A stretch of 64,000 nucleotides of DNA from Clostridia bacterium (GTDB lineage: Bacteria > Bacillota > Clostridia > Christensenellales > Borkfalkiaceae), in NCBI GenBank assembly GCA_017415505.1, contig JAFQGG010000007.1:1-64000 (forward strand), given 5' to 3'. Position 1 is the first letter of the stretch. Every line of letters begins with the position of its first letter. Positions 1 to 9,579 of the stretch are shown here, piece after piece. Below the pieces are notes generated by a model, which was not told where the DNA came from, made no database searches, and saw nothing but the letters and a program-made list of their open reading frames with translations. Both the position numbers and the translations under genes were made by a program.

Positions 1-1932
1 GAAATAGAAATCCCCAATTTTACCGAAAAAATCGTTAATTTGCTGTTGCAAAAGGCAAGCGAGGACTTCGATTGGAGCGAGATAAGCCCGACGATTTTCG
101 GCGCGGTGTTCGAAAGTACGCTAAACCCCGAAACCCGCCGAAGTGGCGGTATGCACTATACCTCGATAGAAAATATTCATAAGGTAATCGATCCGCTGTT
201 CTTGGACGAACTCAAAAGCGAGCTGGAAGAAATTAAGGCTTTGCAGGTGGCAAAAACGAGAATACGTCGCGCGGAAGAGTATAGGGAAAAGCTCCAAAGT
301 TTGAACTTTTTAGACCCCGCTTGCGGGAGCGGAAATTTCTTGACGGAAACGTATATTTCCCTGCGTAGACTCGAAAACGAAGCCCTCAAAATTATTTTGG
401 GCGACCAAATCGCAATCGGCTACGACCTTATAAAAGTGTCGATAAAGCAATTTTACGGAATAGAAATCAACGATTTTGCCGTAACGGTGGCAAAAACGGC
501 ACTTTGGATAGCCGAAAGCCAAATGCTCAAAGAAACGGAAGAAATCGCGCATACCTCGCTCGACTTCCTCCCCCTCAAATCGTATGCGAATATCGTCGAG
601 GGCAACGCCCTGCGCCTTAATTGGGAAGATATAGTGCCTAAAAATGAACTTTCCTATATCATGGGCAACCCGCCGTTCGTGGGTGCTTCTATGATGACTG
701 CAAAACAAAAAAACGAAGCTGTTGAAGTTTTTGGAAAAGGCGCACGAGTAAATAGCATTGACTACGTAGGTGCGTGGTATTATAAAGCAACACGACTCAT
801 ACAAAATACTTGTATTAAAGTAGCACTTGTTTCCACAAATTCCATAACGCAGGGGGAACAGGTTGCGCCTTTGTGGGGAAAACTTTTTAGTGAGTATAAT
901 ATCCATATCGATTTTGCGCACCGCACTTTCCGTTGGGATAGCGAAGCAAACGCAAAGGCGCACGTGCACTGTGTAATCGTTGGTTTTAGTGTCGGAGATA
1001 ACACCCGTCCGAAAATTATTTATTCCTCGGATAGACCGCAAATCGTTGAAAATATTAACGCGTATTTGCTTCCTGCGCCCAACATTACAATTTTAAGTAG
1101 AAGCACGCCTATTTGTGCTGTCCCTAAAATGACAATGGGAAACAAACCTACGGACGGGGGAAATCTTATCTTAGCCGAAAGGGAGCGTGAGGAATTATTA
1201 AAACAAGACCCTGCGCTTGAAATTTGTATTCGTCGATACGTCGGTGCGCAGGATTTTATTAACAATAACGTGGTTCGTTATTGTTTGTGGTTGAAAAATG
1301 TTTCTCCTGTTATTTATAGGAAAAATGCGGAAATCATGCGCCGATTGCAAGCCGTTCGAGAAATGCGATTAAAAAGCACGGCTATGCCCACGAGAGCGTT
1401 AGCGGACAAACCGTATCTGTTTTTCTCTACTCCGCAAACGGATAATAATTATTTGTGTATTCCCGAAGTATCTTCGGAAAAACGCAAATATATTCCTATC
1501 GGCTTTATGGATAAAAGTATTATAGCGAGCAACACGGTATTGATTGTTCCAGATGCCAATTTGTATCATTTTGGTGTTTTAACTTCAAATGTGCATAATG
1601 CTTGGACTCGCGCAGTTTGCGGTAGACTGAAAAGCGATTATCGCTATTCGGGGGCTATTGTTTATAATAATTTCCCGTGGTGCGAGGTTACGGAAGAACA
1701 AAAGGCGAAAATTGAAGAAACGGCGCAGGGGATATTGGACGCGCGGGCGTTGTATCCCGATTGCTCGCTTGCGGACTTGTACGACGAGGTGACGATGCCA
1801 CCCGAGCTTCGCAAGGCACACCAAGCGAACGATAAAGCGGTAATGAGCGCGTACGGATTTTCAATCAAGATGACGGAGAGCGAGTGCGTTGCCGAGCTTA
1901 TGAAGCTATATCAAAAACTTAACCATGGTTAA
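1..1932 (+). CDS. MmeI/YeeA-like class I DNA methyltransferase, 3' part (5' end outside window)
   Basis: The reading frame is open to the left edge, so the gene is partial. It would be an SAM-dependent adenine DNA methyltransferase of the type IIL/IIG style (MmeI, YeeA). Seen: an IFGAVFES...HYTS block near visible residue 40, SAM motif I DPACGSGNF near residue 105, a YGIEIND block, and catalytic motif IV NPPF near residue 224. A long target-recognition region follows, ending in a conserved YSGAIVYNNFPW. Any nuclease domain would lie upstream and cannot be judged. Bases from about 690 to 1680 (recognition domain) are clearly more AT-rich than both flanks, which suggests exchange of this segment. 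It is followed by uvrA after about 110 bases with no obvious strong terminator. Confidence 0.85.
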   Translation, partial: EIEIPNFTEKIVNLLLQKASEDFDWSEISPTIFGAVFESTLNPETRRSGGMHYTSIENIHKVIDPLFLDELKSELEEIKALQVAKTRIRRAEEYREKLQSLNFLDPACGSGNFLTETYISLRRLENEALKIILGDQIAIGYDLIKVSIKQFYGIEINDFAVTVAKTALWIAESQMLKETEEIAHTSLDFLPLKSYANIVEGNALRLNWEDIVPKNELSYIMGNPPFVGASMMTAKQKNEAVEVFGKGARVNSIDYVGAWYYKATRLIQNTCIKVALVSTNSITQGEQVAPLWGKLFSEYNIHIDFAHRTFRWDSEANAKAHVHCVIVGFSVGDNTRPKIIYSSDRPQIVENINAYLLPAPNITILSRSTPICAVPKMTMGNKPTDGGNLILAEREREELLKQDPALEICIRRYVGAQDFINNNVVRYCLWLKNVSPVIYRKNAEIMRRLQAVREMRLKSTAMPTRALADKPYLFFSTPQTDNNYLCIPEVSSEKRKYIPIGFMDKSIIASNTVLIVPDANLYHFGVLTSNVHNAWTRAVCGRLKSDYRYSGAIVYNNFPWCEVTEEQKAKIEETAQGILDARALYPDCSLADLYDEVTMPPELRKAHQANDKAVMSAYGFSIKMTESECVAELMKLYQKLNHG

Positions 1933-2040
1933 GTTTTTTCGGGTAAGAGCAAAAAGGCTGTCAAAACGGCGGTAATTTACCACGAAACGGAGCGATAGAA
2001 CAATAAGGAGCAGGCTTAGCCTAAATCAATCAGGTATATT

Positions 2041-4872
2041 ATGCAAGAAGAAATCGTAATCAAAGGTGCAAAAGAAAACAACCTAAAAAATATCGACGTG
2101 ACGATTCCCCGCAATAAGCTTACCGTGTTGACGGGGCTTTCGGGGAGCGGGAAATCCACGCTCGCGTTCGACACGATTTTTGCCGAGGGGCAAAGACGGT
2201 ACGTGGAGAGTCTTTCCTCCTACGCCCGTCAATTTTTGGGGCAAATGGAAAAACCGGACGTGCAAAGCATAGACGGGCTTTCCCCCGCCATTTCCATAGA
2301 CCAAAAAACCACCTCGCGCAACCCCCGTTCCACGGTGGGAACGGTGACGGAAATTTACGATTATTTCCGTTTGTTGTTCGCGCGAATCGGCGTGCCCCAT
2401 TGTCCTAAGTGCGGACGGGAAATTCGCCGTCAAACGGTGGACGAGATTTGCGACCGCGTAATGGCGATGCCCGAGGGAAGCAAAATCTTGATTAACGCGC
2501 CCGTCGTGCGCGGTAGAAAGGGCGAGTATCAAAAAGAACTCGCAGGGTTCAAAAAGAGCGGGTTTGGCAGGGTGAAAATCGACGGGATCGTGTACGATTT
2601 GCAAGAGGAAATCAAACTCGAAAAAAACATCAAGCATAATATTTCCGTCGTGGTGGACAGGCTCGTGGTCAAACCCACCGTGCAAAAACGGCTCACCGAC
2701 AGCTTGGAAACGGCGTTGAAGCTCGCCGAGGGATTGGTGATTATCGATTGCGACGGACGGGAGGATTTGTATTCCGTCAACTACGCCTGCCCCGATTGCG
2801 GGATTTCGATAGAGGAGATCGAACCGCGCCTGTTCTCGTTTAATACGGTGTACGGCGCGTGCCCGACCTGTTCGGGTTTGGGCTTTAAGCAGTTCGTCGA
2901 TCCTGACCTGGTATGCCCCGACAAGACGAAAACCCTGCGCGAGGGGGCAATGAAAGTGACGGGTTGGAGCTTAGGCTCGAACTCCATGGCGCTCATGGAA
3001 CTGTCCGCGCTCGCCAAGGCGTACGGGTTCTCGCTCGACGTGCCCGTGAAGGACTTGCCCGAGGGGATATACGATATTCTCATGTACGGCGCGGACGAGC
3101 GCGTGGATATGGAATACCATACCCGTTCCTTTTCGGGGAGCTTCAAAAAGACTTGGGAAGGCTACGTGAATAATTTGCAACGCCGTTACGCGACTTCCAC
3201 TTCGGACGGCGTGAAAATGGAAATTGACCGTCTTATGCGCAACGCGCCCTGCGACGGGTGCGGGGGTAAGCGTTTGAAAAAAGAGGCGCTGTCCGTGCGC
3301 GTCGGCGGGAAGAATATTTGGGAATTGTGCGAGCTTTCCGTGGACAATCTTTGCGCGTTCATGGACGAATTGAAAACGACGCTTACGCCCACCGAACACC
3401 TCATTGCCGACGCGATTATCAAGGAAATTAACAGCCGACTCGGCTTTTTGCGGAACGTGGGGTTGAACTATCTCACGCTCACGCGCACGGCGGTCACGCT
3501 TTCGGGCGGGGAGAGCCAGCGTATCCGTCTTGCCACGCAAATCGGGAGCGCGCTCACGGGCGTGTTGTATATCCTCGACGAACCGAGTATCGGTTTGCAC
3601 CAACGGGATAACGAAAAGCTTCTCAATTCGCTCAAAGGCTTGCGCGATTTGGGGAATACCCTTATCGTGGTGGAGCACGACGAGGACACCATGCGCGCGG
3701 CGGACTATATCGTGGATATAGGACCGAAAGCGGGGGTGCACGGGGGCGAGGTAGTCGCTTGCGGTACGCCCGAAGAGATCATGAAAGAACCGCGCTCGAT
3801 AACGGGCGATTATCTTGCGGGAAGACGGAAAATCGCCGTGCCTGCGGTGCGTGCCAAGGCGGGCGATAAGTGGTTGAAAGTTTACGGCTGTCAACAAAAC
3901 AATTTGAAGAATATCGATTTGAAAGTTCCCGCGGGGTTGATTACCGCCGTGACGGGCGTTTCGGGGAGTGGAAAATCCAGCTTCGTCAACGAAATCGTGT
4001 ATCCCACGCTCGCGCACGAGTTGAACGGCGCGAAATCGGCGCGCGGAAAATACGAACGCATGGAAGGAATCGAGCAGTTCGATAAAGTGATCGCGATCGA
4101 CCAATCCCCGATCGGCAGAACGCCTCGCAGTAACCCCGCCACCTATACGGGCGTATTCAACGCCATTCGCGACCTGTTCGCAATGACGCCCGACGCGAAA
4201 GAGAGGGGCTACAAGGCAGGCAGGTTCTCGTTCAACGTGTCGGGGGGCAGGTGCGAGCATTGTTTCGGCGACGGGATTATCAAGATAGAAATGCACTTCT
4301 TGCCCGATATTTTCGTACCCTGCGAAGTGTGCGGGGGGAAACGGTATAACCGCGAAACGCTCGAAGTGAAATATAAGGGCAAGAGTATCGCCGACGTGCT
4401 CGATATGACGGTGGAAGACGCTTGCGAGTTCTTCCAACCCATTCCCACGATATACAACAAAATCAAGACGCTCAACGAAGTGGGGCTTGGGTATATCAAG
4501 CTTGGGCAAAGCTCCACCACCCTTTCGGGAGGCGAGGCGCAACGGGTGAAACTCGCCACCGAGCTTTCCAAACGCTCGACGGGCAAGACCTTTTATATCC
4601 TCGACGAGCCGACGACGGGCTTGCATAGCTACGACGTGGATAAACTTATTAAAATCCTCGTCAAACTGCGCGAGGGCGGGAACACGGTGCTCGTGATCGA
4701 ACACAACCTCGACGTGGTGAAAACGGCGGATTATATCATAGACCTCGGTCCGGAAGGAGGCAACGGCGGTGGGGAAATCGTTTGCGAGGGCACGCCCGAA
4801 GAGGTGGCGAATTGCGAGCGAAGCTATACGGGTAGATTTTTGAAAAAAGTGCTCCCTTCACCTACAATATAA
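2041..4872 (+). CDS. uvrA: UvrA, excinuclease ABC subunit A
   Basis: The damage-recognition ATPase of nucleotide excision repair; it works as a dimer with UvrB in the cytoplasm. At 943 aa it has full family length. Visible: two ABC modules with Walker A GLSGSGKS (about residue 31) and GVSGSGKS (about residue 639), ABC signatures LSGGE near residues 488 and 830, and zinc-finger cysteine pairs CPKCG, CPDCG/CPTC and CEHC/CEVCGG. The start ATG has only a weak upstream AGG; an AGGAG lies too far away (about 30 bases) to be its ribosome site. No uvrB or uvrC is adjacent, so this is a stand-alone uvrA. It ends at a strong terminator. Confidence 0.98.
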   Translation: MQEEIVIKGAKENNLKNIDVTIPRNKLTVLTGLSGSGKSTLAFDTIFAEGQRRYVESLSSYARQFLGQMEKPDVQSIDGLSPAISIDQKTTSRNPRSTVGTVTEIYDYFRLLFARIGVPHCPKCGREIRRQTVDEICDRVMAMPEGSKILINAPVVRGRKGEYQKELAGFKKSGFGRVKIDGIVYDLQEEIKLEKNIKHNISVVVDRLVVKPTVQKRLTDSLETALKLAEGLVIIDCDGREDLYSVNYACPDCGISIEEIEPRLFSFNTVYGACPTCSGLGFKQFVDPDLVCPDKTKTLREGAMKVTGWSLGSNSMALMELSALAKAYGFSLDVPVKDLPEGIYDILMYGADERVDMEYHTRSFSGSFKKTWEGYVNNLQRRYATSTSDGVKMEIDRLMRNAPCDGCGGKRLKKEALSVRVGGKNIWELCELSVDNLCAFMDELKTTLTPTEHLIADAIIKEINSRLGFLRNVGLNYLTLTRTAVTLSGGESQRIRLATQIGSALTGVLYILDEPSIGLHQRDNEKLLNSLKGLRDLGNTLIVVEHDEDTMRAADYIVDIGPKAGVHGGEVVACGTPEEIMKEPRSITGDYLAGRRKIAVPAVRAKAGDKWLKVYGCQQNNLKNIDLKVPAGLITAVTGVSGSGKSSFVNEIVYPTLAHELNGAKSARGKYERMEGIEQFDKVIAIDQSPIGRTPRSNPATYTGVFNAIRDLFAMTPDAKERGYKAGRFSFNVSGGRCEHCFGDGIIKIEMHFLPDIFVPCEVCGGKRYNRETLEVKYKGKSIADVLDMTVEDACEFFQPIPTIYNKIKTLNEVGLGYIKLGQSSTTLSGGEAQRVKLATELSKRSTGKTFYILDEPTTGLHSYDVDKLIKILVKLREGGNTVLVIEHNLDVVKTADYIIDLGPEGGNGGGEIVCEGTPEEVANCERSYTGRFLKKVLPSPTI

Positions 4873-4878
4873 AACGCG

Positions 4879-4914
4879 AACTCCGCTTTGCAAGGCGCAA
4901 GGCGGGGTTTTGAT
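4879..4914 (+). terminator. Terminator after uvrA
   Basis: An 8-bp stem (AACTCCGC with GCGGGGTT, one G-U pair) is followed by a T-rich tail, immediately after the uvrA stop. Confidence 0.75.
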
Positions 4915-4962
4915 TTTCACAAAACTTTTACTTAAAAAAAGAAAAAAAATTGTCGTTTCCTA

Positions 4963-4991
4963 TTGCAAAACGGTAAATTGTGTGATACAAT
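4963..4991 (+). promoter_or_regulatory. Promoter of the LRR membrane protein gene
   Basis: TTGCAA, 17 bases, then TACAAT preceded by TG-rich bases. It lies 19 bases before the ATG and just after the uvrA terminator. Confidence 0.7.
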
Positions 4992-5010
4992 ATAGGTAAG
5001 GAGAACGACT

Positions 5011-5868
5011 ATGAAACAAAAAATCAAAATTTGGATTATCCTCGGCGTGGAGTTTATCGCGCTCGCCGCGATGCTACTGCTCATTTTTTTTGCAGGGAAA
5101 CGCTCGTATACCGTTACTTTCGATCTCAACGGCGGTACGCTGTTGAGCGGGGAAACGGTGCAAAAGGTAACGCAAGGACACCACGCGACCCCGCCCAAGG
5201 TCACGAAGGACGGGTGTTATTTCTTGGAATGGAGCACTTCGTACCGCGAAGTGACGAAGGACCTCGTGATTAAAGCGATTTGGGAATACGAAACGACGGA
5301 AGGAATCGAGTATTCCGAATCGGAAAACAGCAATTATTGCGAGATCGTGGGGTGTTATAAAGAGCTTTCGGGCGTGGTATATATCGGTGCGTACCACGGA
5401 GAGAAAAAGGTGCTTGGGATTCGAGCGGGCGCGTTCGAGGGGTGTGAAAATATCACGCAGGTATATTTGCTCGACGGGATTCTCGCGATTGAAGAGAACG
5501 CGTTTCGAGGTTGCGTTTCCCTCGAATCGATCGAGCTTCCCGCCTCGCTCGTCACGCTCGGCGACAACGCGTTTTCGGGCTGTACGGCGTTGCAGGAAGT
5601 CGTTTTGCCACCCGTTCTCAAACGGGTGGGCGCGGGCGCGTTTTCGGGCTGTACGGCGTTGCAAGAGGTGCTTTTGCCCGAGAGTCTGTTGTATATGAAA
5701 GCGGGTGTGTTCGATACCGCCGTGACCGTGAATACTTACTATACGCAGGAAAATAAGCCTAAGGATTGGGCGTACGGTTGGTATACGGGCAAGGCTACCG
5801 TCGTTTGGGGATATACCGACCCCGTGGAGGACGAAGAAGAGGACGCGGAGGACGAAAAGAGGAGGTAA
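5011..5868 (+). CDS. Membrane-anchored BspA-type LRR_5 protein with an InlB-B-like repeat
   Basis: A surface-exposed protein of 285 aa with no known enzymatic role. Seen in order: a short basic N-terminus and one membrane helix (about residues 5-28); a Listeria-Bacteroides (InlB-B type) repeat with TVTFDLNGG (about 34-90); then about four LRR_5 repeats with the phasing NAF.GC..L..V.LP (about 120-235); a cap with PKDWAYGWY...VVWG; and a highly acidic tail. Ribosome site AAGGAG is 7 bases before the ATG. It lies 6 bases ahead of the next membrane-protein gene, so the two are probably co-transcribed. A cell-wall or host-contact role is an inference from the family only. Confidence 0.85.
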   Translation: MKQKIKIWIILGVEFIALAAMLLLIFFAGKRSYTVTFDLNGGTLLSGETVQKVTQGHHATPPKVTKDGCYFLEWSTSYREVTKDLVIKAIWEYETTEGIEYSESENSNYCEIVGCYKELSGVVYIGAYHGEKKVLGIRAGAFEGCENITQVYLLDGILAIEENAFRGCVSLESIELPASLVTLGDNAFSGCTALQEVVLPPVLKRVGAGAFSGCTALQEVLLPESLLYMKAGVFDTAVTVNTYYTQENKPKDWAYGWYTGKATVVWGYTDPVEDEEEDAEDEKRR

Positions 5869-5874
5869 ACGGCT

Positions 5875-6612
5875 ATGAATATGATTCTCATGCTGGGGAT
5901 TATAACTTTTTTCTATTTCGTTTCGCTGTTGTTGCTGTGTTTGTTTCACGAGAAAATCAATATCCGCGTGGGCAACGCCGTATTTATCGTTTTGGATATC
6001 GTCACCTTTTTTTGTTGGAACTTGGCGGCGTATCAAATCGGGTGGTTGGAAAACGGATTCATGACGCTTGGCAATATAAGCCCGCTCGTTTGCACGCTGA
6101 TTCCGCTCACGCTGTTCATGGGCGAAAAGACGAAAAACTATTGTTACAGCGCGCTGTCGTTTCTTTGGCTCGGCTTGTTTTTTGCTATGCTCATTAGCCC
6201 CGAGCACGCCTATTTGTTCAATTTCAACGACAAGGCGAATTTCCTGTACGCGAGCGAGGCGCTTTGCCATATGGTTTGTTCGCTCTTTGGGATTTATCTC
6301 ATACTCACGGGACAGGTTAAAACGGATTTTCGGCATTGGTTGCAATCGTTGATTTTTCTCTTTTCCATTATCACCTTCGCCGTGATTCTCAATCACTTGT
6401 TCCATAAGAACTTTTTCGGTATGGACCCGTACGGAAACTATTCCATATACATGATCGATATTTTCGCTACGTTCGAGGCGACGCTCGTAGCTTATTATTT
6501 GGGCGTATTGCTCGTGCTTACGATCGGTTGGCAGGTGGGCGCGCTGTTCCATCGGTTCGTTCAACGGACGAAACGAACGGTTTTAGAGCCGATTGCAAAA
6601 GAAGAAGATTAA
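5875..6612 (+). CDS. Polytopic membrane protein, possibly YwaF/TMEM164-like
   Basis: 245 aa with about seven hydrophobic helices spread over the whole length and no signal peptide. Conserved-looking polar residues sit in the helices (for example ...ISPLVC..IPL and SEALCHMVCSLFG). The spacing of helices and the histidine-containing helix recall the YwaF (TIGR02206) group, but this is a weak assignment. The ribosome site AGGAGG lies 9 bases before the ATG. It forms a unit with the upstream LRR gene and ends at a strong terminator. Function unknown. Confidence 0.75.
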   Translation: MNMILMLGIITFFYFVSLLLLCLFHEKINIRVGNAVFIVLDIVTFFCWNLAAYQIGWLENGFMTLGNISPLVCTLIPLTLFMGEKTKNYCYSALSFLWLGLFFAMLISPEHAYLFNFNDKANFLYASEALCHMVCSLFGIYLILTGQVKTDFRHWLQSLIFLFSIITFAVILNHLFHKNFFGMDPYGNYSIYMIDIFATFEATLVAYYLGVLLVLTIGWQVGALFHRFVQRTKRTVLEPIAKEED

Positions 6613-6646
6613 AAAACGGCGGGTTGGCTTACAACTCGCCGTTTTT
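6613..6646 (+). terminator. Terminator after the membrane protein gene
   Basis: A 14-bp stem (AAAACGGCGGGTTG with CAACTCGCCGTTTT, one G-U) closes a 6-base loop and ends in a T run. Confidence 0.9.
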
Positions 6647-6659
6647 ATGGTTGAAAAGG

Positions 6660-6688
6660 TTGACAAAACGCAAAAAGAGTAGTATCAT
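6660..6688 (+). promoter_or_regulatory. Promoter of the DUF975 gene
   Basis: TTGACA, 17 bases, TATCAT; 32 bases before the ATG, directly after a terminator. Confidence 0.85.
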
Positions 6689-6720
6689 AGAATATATATA
6701 TTACCAAGGAGAACGATTAT

Positions 6721-7557
6721 ATGGTATCTAACGAAACTTTAAGAAGAAACGCTAGAAATCAACTCGGGAACGGCATTTTTAAAAAACCTTGGTTGAATAT
6801 GCTCGTTGCGTGTTTGATTCCCTCGGCAATTTCCGGCTTGATGTCCGCGTTCCAAGTGGCGTGGCTTTCCTTTTTGGTGACGTATCCGCTTAGCTACGGC
6901 TTGTCGCGCGTTTGTATTCGCGTCGTGGAAAGCAAAAAATGGTCTTTTGACAACCTGTTCGACGGCTTTAAGGAAAAATTCGGACAATCGGTCGCGCTCG
7001 GCATTTTGCAGGCGATTTTCCTTACCCTTTGGTCGATACTTTTCTTGCCCGTGGGGATCGTGAAAACCTATTCCTACGCCATGTCCTATTATATCTCGCA
7101 GGACAAAAGCAACGATTATACGGCGAACGAGTGTATTACGAAAAGCCGTGCTATGATGAACGGGTATAAATGGCAACTTTTCTGCTTGGATTTTAGCTTT
7201 ATCGGTTGGTATCTTCTCGGTTTGCTTTGCCTTGGCGTGGGCGTGCTCTTCGTACAGCCCTACCACCAACTCGCGCGCGCAAACTTCTACGAAGCGTTGA
7301 AAGCGGGTGAGAATTATACCGAAAGAGAAGAGGAGTTTGCCTCGGACACGATTTCGAGCACGGATTCCGATTACGGCGCGTTTTTCGACGAGGCGGGGTA
7401 CGAATCGGAAACGGTTAAGGAAACGCCCGTTGCGCCCGTTGCGCCCGTTGTACCCGTAGAACCCGAAGTACCCGTCGAACCCGTCGAACCCGTTGTGCCC
7501 GAAGAACCCGAAACGCCCGAAGAACCCGAGGAAGTTTCGTATACCAAAAACCTTTGA
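6721..7557 (+). CDS. DUF975 family membrane protein with proline-rich tail
   Basis: 278 aa. The N-terminal two thirds (about residues 1-195) match the DUF975 pattern: a short amphipathic start, then about four to five membrane helices, with a conserved SRAMMNGYKWQLF segment between helices. Residues about 235-272 are a low-complexity tail of PV/PE triplets (PVAPVAPVVPVEP...EEPEEP), encoded by a 9-base-periodic repeat. Ribosome site AAGGAG, 8 bases from the ATG; a strong promoter is just upstream. DUF975 proteins are common in Firmicutes but of unknown role. The tail probably faces one side of the membrane as a flexible linker. Confidence 0.85.
   Translation: MVSNETLRRNARNQLGNGIFKKPWLNMLVACLIPSAISGLMSAFQVAWLSFLVTYPLSYGLSRVCIRVVESKKWSFDNLFDGFKEKFGQSVALGILQAIFLTLWSILFLPVGIVKTYSYAMSYYISQDKSNDYTANECITKSRAMMNGYKWQLFCLDFSFIGWYLLGLLCLGVGVLFVQPYHQLARANFYEALKAGENYTEREEEFASDTISSTDSDYGAFFDEAGYESETVKETPVAPVAPVVPVEPEVPVEPVEPVVPEEPETPEEPEEVSYTKNL
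7426..7536 (+). repeat. Proline-rich coding repeat
   Basis: Near-tandem units such as CCCGTTGCG, CCCGTCGAA and CCCGAAGAA encode Pro-Val-Ala, Pro-Val-Glu and Pro-Glu-Glu triplets in the DUF975 protein. Such a repeat can change length by slippage. Confidence 0.6.
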
Positions 7558-7602
7558 ATTAAAAAGTCGAGAAACGGGGTATACTTGGTACGGAGGTAGG
7601 CT

Positions 7603-8793
7603 ATGATAAACGAAAAATCGTACGAGCTTGGAAACAAGCGTTCCAGCATAAGAGAAATTTTTGAATACGCGAAAACGCGGTCGGCGGAGATCGGCGCGGA
7701 GAACGTATTCGACTTTTCCATTGGCAATCCGTCCGTGCCCGCGCCCAAGCAAATGAACGAAACGATCGTGCGCTTGATAGAGGAAACGCCCTCTGTTTTA
7801 TTGCACGGCTACACTTCCGCGCAAGGGGGCAAAGACGTACGCGATACGATAGCGGGCAACTACGCCCGTCGGTTCGGCGTACCCCTTTTAGGGGACGGAC
7901 TGTATATGACCTGCGGGGCGGCGGCGTCCTTGACGATTTGCTTACACGCGCTTTGCAACGCGGGTGACGAGGTGATCGTGCTCGCGCCCTATTTTGCCGA
8001 GTATCGGGTGTTCGTCGAGGGGAGCGGGGCAAAGCTCGTTGTCGTCGCTTCGGACGAGCAAACGCTCTTGCCCGATTTTTCCGCGCTCGAAAAGGCGATT
8101 ACGCCCCAGACGAAAGGGATAATCGTAAATTCCCCTAACAATCCCTCGGGCGTGGTTTACGACGGGGAAACGCTACGAAGACTTGCACGCTTGTTGACGG
8201 CGAAATCCACGGCGTACGGAACGCGTATATTTTTAATCTCGGACGAACCGTACCGCGAACTTATATACGATAAGGAAACGGTCGTGGAAAGTCCCATGCG
8301 CTATTATCCCGATACCCTCGTTTGTTATTCGTATTCCAAAGCCCTCTCCCTGCCGGGCGAGCGGATAGGCTATATTGCGGTGAATCCGTACATGGTAGGG
8401 GGTAACGCGGTGTACTTTGCGATATGCGGTGCGGGGAGAAAACTCGGTTTCGTGTGCGCGCCCGCCCTGTTTCAACGGGTGGCGGCGGCGTGCGACGGCT
8501 TGACCGCCGACCTTGGCGTGTATAAGCGCAACCGCGATTTGCTCTATAACGCGCTCACGGCGCAAGGGTTTACCTGCGTGTATCCCCGCGGTGCGTTTTA
8601 TCTTTTCGTCAAAGCCCCCGAGGGGGATTCGAAAGCGTTTTGCGAGCGAGCGAAGGCGCGCGAGCTACTCTTCGTGCCGGGCGACGATTTCGGGTACGCG
8701 GGCTGGGTACGGATCGCCTACTGCGTGGAAACGGAAAAATTGGAACGCGCGTTACCGTCGTTTGCCTTGCTCGCCAAAGAATACGGCTTGTAA
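7603..8793 (+). CDS. PLP-dependent aminotransferase (class I/II)
   Basis: A 396-aa fold-type I aminotransferase, probably acting on an amino acid and a 2-oxo acid; the substrate cannot be told. Visible: the N-terminal substrate arm, HGYTSAQGG, a cofactor-holding CGAAASL, NSPNNPSG, SDEPYREL, and the Schiff-base lysine in SYSKALSLPGERIGY. Ribosome site GGAGG is 7 bases before the ATG. It is a distinct paralogue of the aspartate aminotransferase at 43245-44444. It sits alone between the DUF975 gene and a new promoter. Confidence 0.92.
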   Translation: MINEKSYELGNKRSSIREIFEYAKTRSAEIGAENVFDFSIGNPSVPAPKQMNETIVRLIEETPSVLLHGYTSAQGGKDVRDTIAGNYARRFGVPLLGDGLYMTCGAAASLTICLHALCNAGDEVIVLAPYFAEYRVFVEGSGAKLVVVASDEQTLLPDFSALEKAITPQTKGIIVNSPNNPSGVVYDGETLRRLARLLTAKSTAYGTRIFLISDEPYRELIYDKETVVESPMRYYPDTLVCYSYSKALSLPGERIGYIAVNPYMVGGNAVYFAICGAGRKLGFVCAPALFQRVAAACDGLTADLGVYKRNRDLLYNALTAQGFTCVYPRGAFYLFVKAPEGDSKAFCERAKARELLFVPGDDFGYAGWVRIAYCVETEKLERALPSFALLAKEYGL

Positions 8794-8816
8794 AAGCGAA
8801 AAAATAGCGTAAACGC

Positions 8817-8845
8817 TTGACAAAAGCGCCCGCGTAGTATATAAT
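8817..8845 (+). promoter_or_regulatory. Promoter upstream of the MITE and the YbjN-like genes
   Basis: Perfect TTGACA, 17 bases, TATAAT. The palindromic element begins only 7 bases after the -10 box, so transcription would start at its edge and read through the whole hairpin. Confidence 0.85.
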
Positions 8846-8852
8846 TGTAAAT

Positions 8853-9033
8853 GGCTCTGTCACGACACTTGGTTGATTTTTGACGGAAAAATTCTGTGAA
8901 ATACTTCGTGTTTTGCCCGTTTTCATACTTTCCAAGTATGCGCGCTCACAAAACGCCTGTCTTTCTTGTATTTTTCTCGTCAATCCGCAAAAAAATATTT
9001 TTGCGTAAATCAACCGTTTTCTGTGACGTAGCC
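8853..9033 (+). repeat. 181-bp MITE-like palindromic element
   Basis: The ends are inverted repeats: GGCTCTGTCAC...GGTTGATTT at the left, and GGCTACGTCAC...GGTTGATTT when the right end is read on the other strand. Complementarity continues inward (TTGACGG-AAAAAT with TTGACGAGAAAAAT) to a central CATACTT/AAGTATG hairpin. The element is flanked on both sides by AAAT (8849-8852 and 9034-9037), consistent with a target duplication. It carries no gene. It lies between a consensus promoter and the ribosome site of the next gene, so it becomes a long 5' UTR hairpin. Confidence 0.75.
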
Positions 9034-9067
9034 AAATAAATAGTAAACCGAAAGGAGGAAAAAAGGT

Positions 9068-9565
9068 ATGTCTTTATCTAAAAGTATCGTAGAAGAAGAC
9101 AAGAAAACGGCGGACGCAAAAGCGGCGTACGCCACGCTTTGCGCTATGCTCGACGAAAAGAAATGGCGCTATAAAAAGGACGAGGAAAAACTGAATATTT
9201 CCTGTTCGTACGTAGGGGACGACCTCACCGAGGATATTCGTATGCATATCAACGCGGAAATGCAGATCGTAACGCTGTATTCCGAACTCCCGTTCACCGT
9301 ACTCGAAGAGGATCGCGTTGCGGTGGCAATGGCGGTGAGCGTAGTCAATTACGCGCTCGTAGACGGCAGTTTCGATTTCTCGCTTGCGACGGGGCGTATC
9401 GTGTTCCGCTTGACGAGCAGTTATCGCGAGAGCTTGATCAGCAAAGAAATGTGCAAGTATATGCTTGAAGTTTCGTGCACGACGGTGGACGAGTACAACG
9501 ACAAGCTGTTTATGGTCAGCAAGAAAGCAATGAGCTTGCAAGACCTTTTGAAATCTTTGGAGTAA
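9068..9565 (+). CDS. YbjN-domain protein, copy 1
   Basis: A 165-aa soluble protein with the YbjN pattern: an N-terminal helix, then LDEKKWRYKKDEEKLNISCSYVGDDL, alternating strands, and a central VNYALVDGSFDFSLATGRIVFR followed by a helical end. YbjN-type folds resemble secretion-chaperone (type III chaperone-like) folds; no reaction is known. Ribosome site AGGAGG is 9 bases from the ATG. It is followed after 14 bases by a paralogue of about the same length. Their shared promoter is separated from this gene by the 181-bp hairpin element, which may control its translation. Confidence 0.8.
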   Translation: MSLSKSIVEEDKKTADAKAAYATLCAMLDEKKWRYKKDEEKLNISCSYVGDDLTEDIRMHINAEMQIVTLYSELPFTVLEEDRVAVAMAVSVVNYALVDGSFDFSLATGRIVFRLTSSYRESLISKEMCKYMLEVSCTTVDEYNDKLFMVSKKAMSLQDLLKSLE

Positions 9566-9579
9566 GGAGGGAAAACGCC

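Noticed and set aside
2971..4704. 577-codon open frame on the minus strand
   Set aside because: Mirror of uvrA; no ribosome site and no recognisable domain.
8609..9013. 134-codon minus-strand frame
   Set aside because: It runs from the aminotransferase gene into the palindromic element; it is a by-product of the element's sequence.
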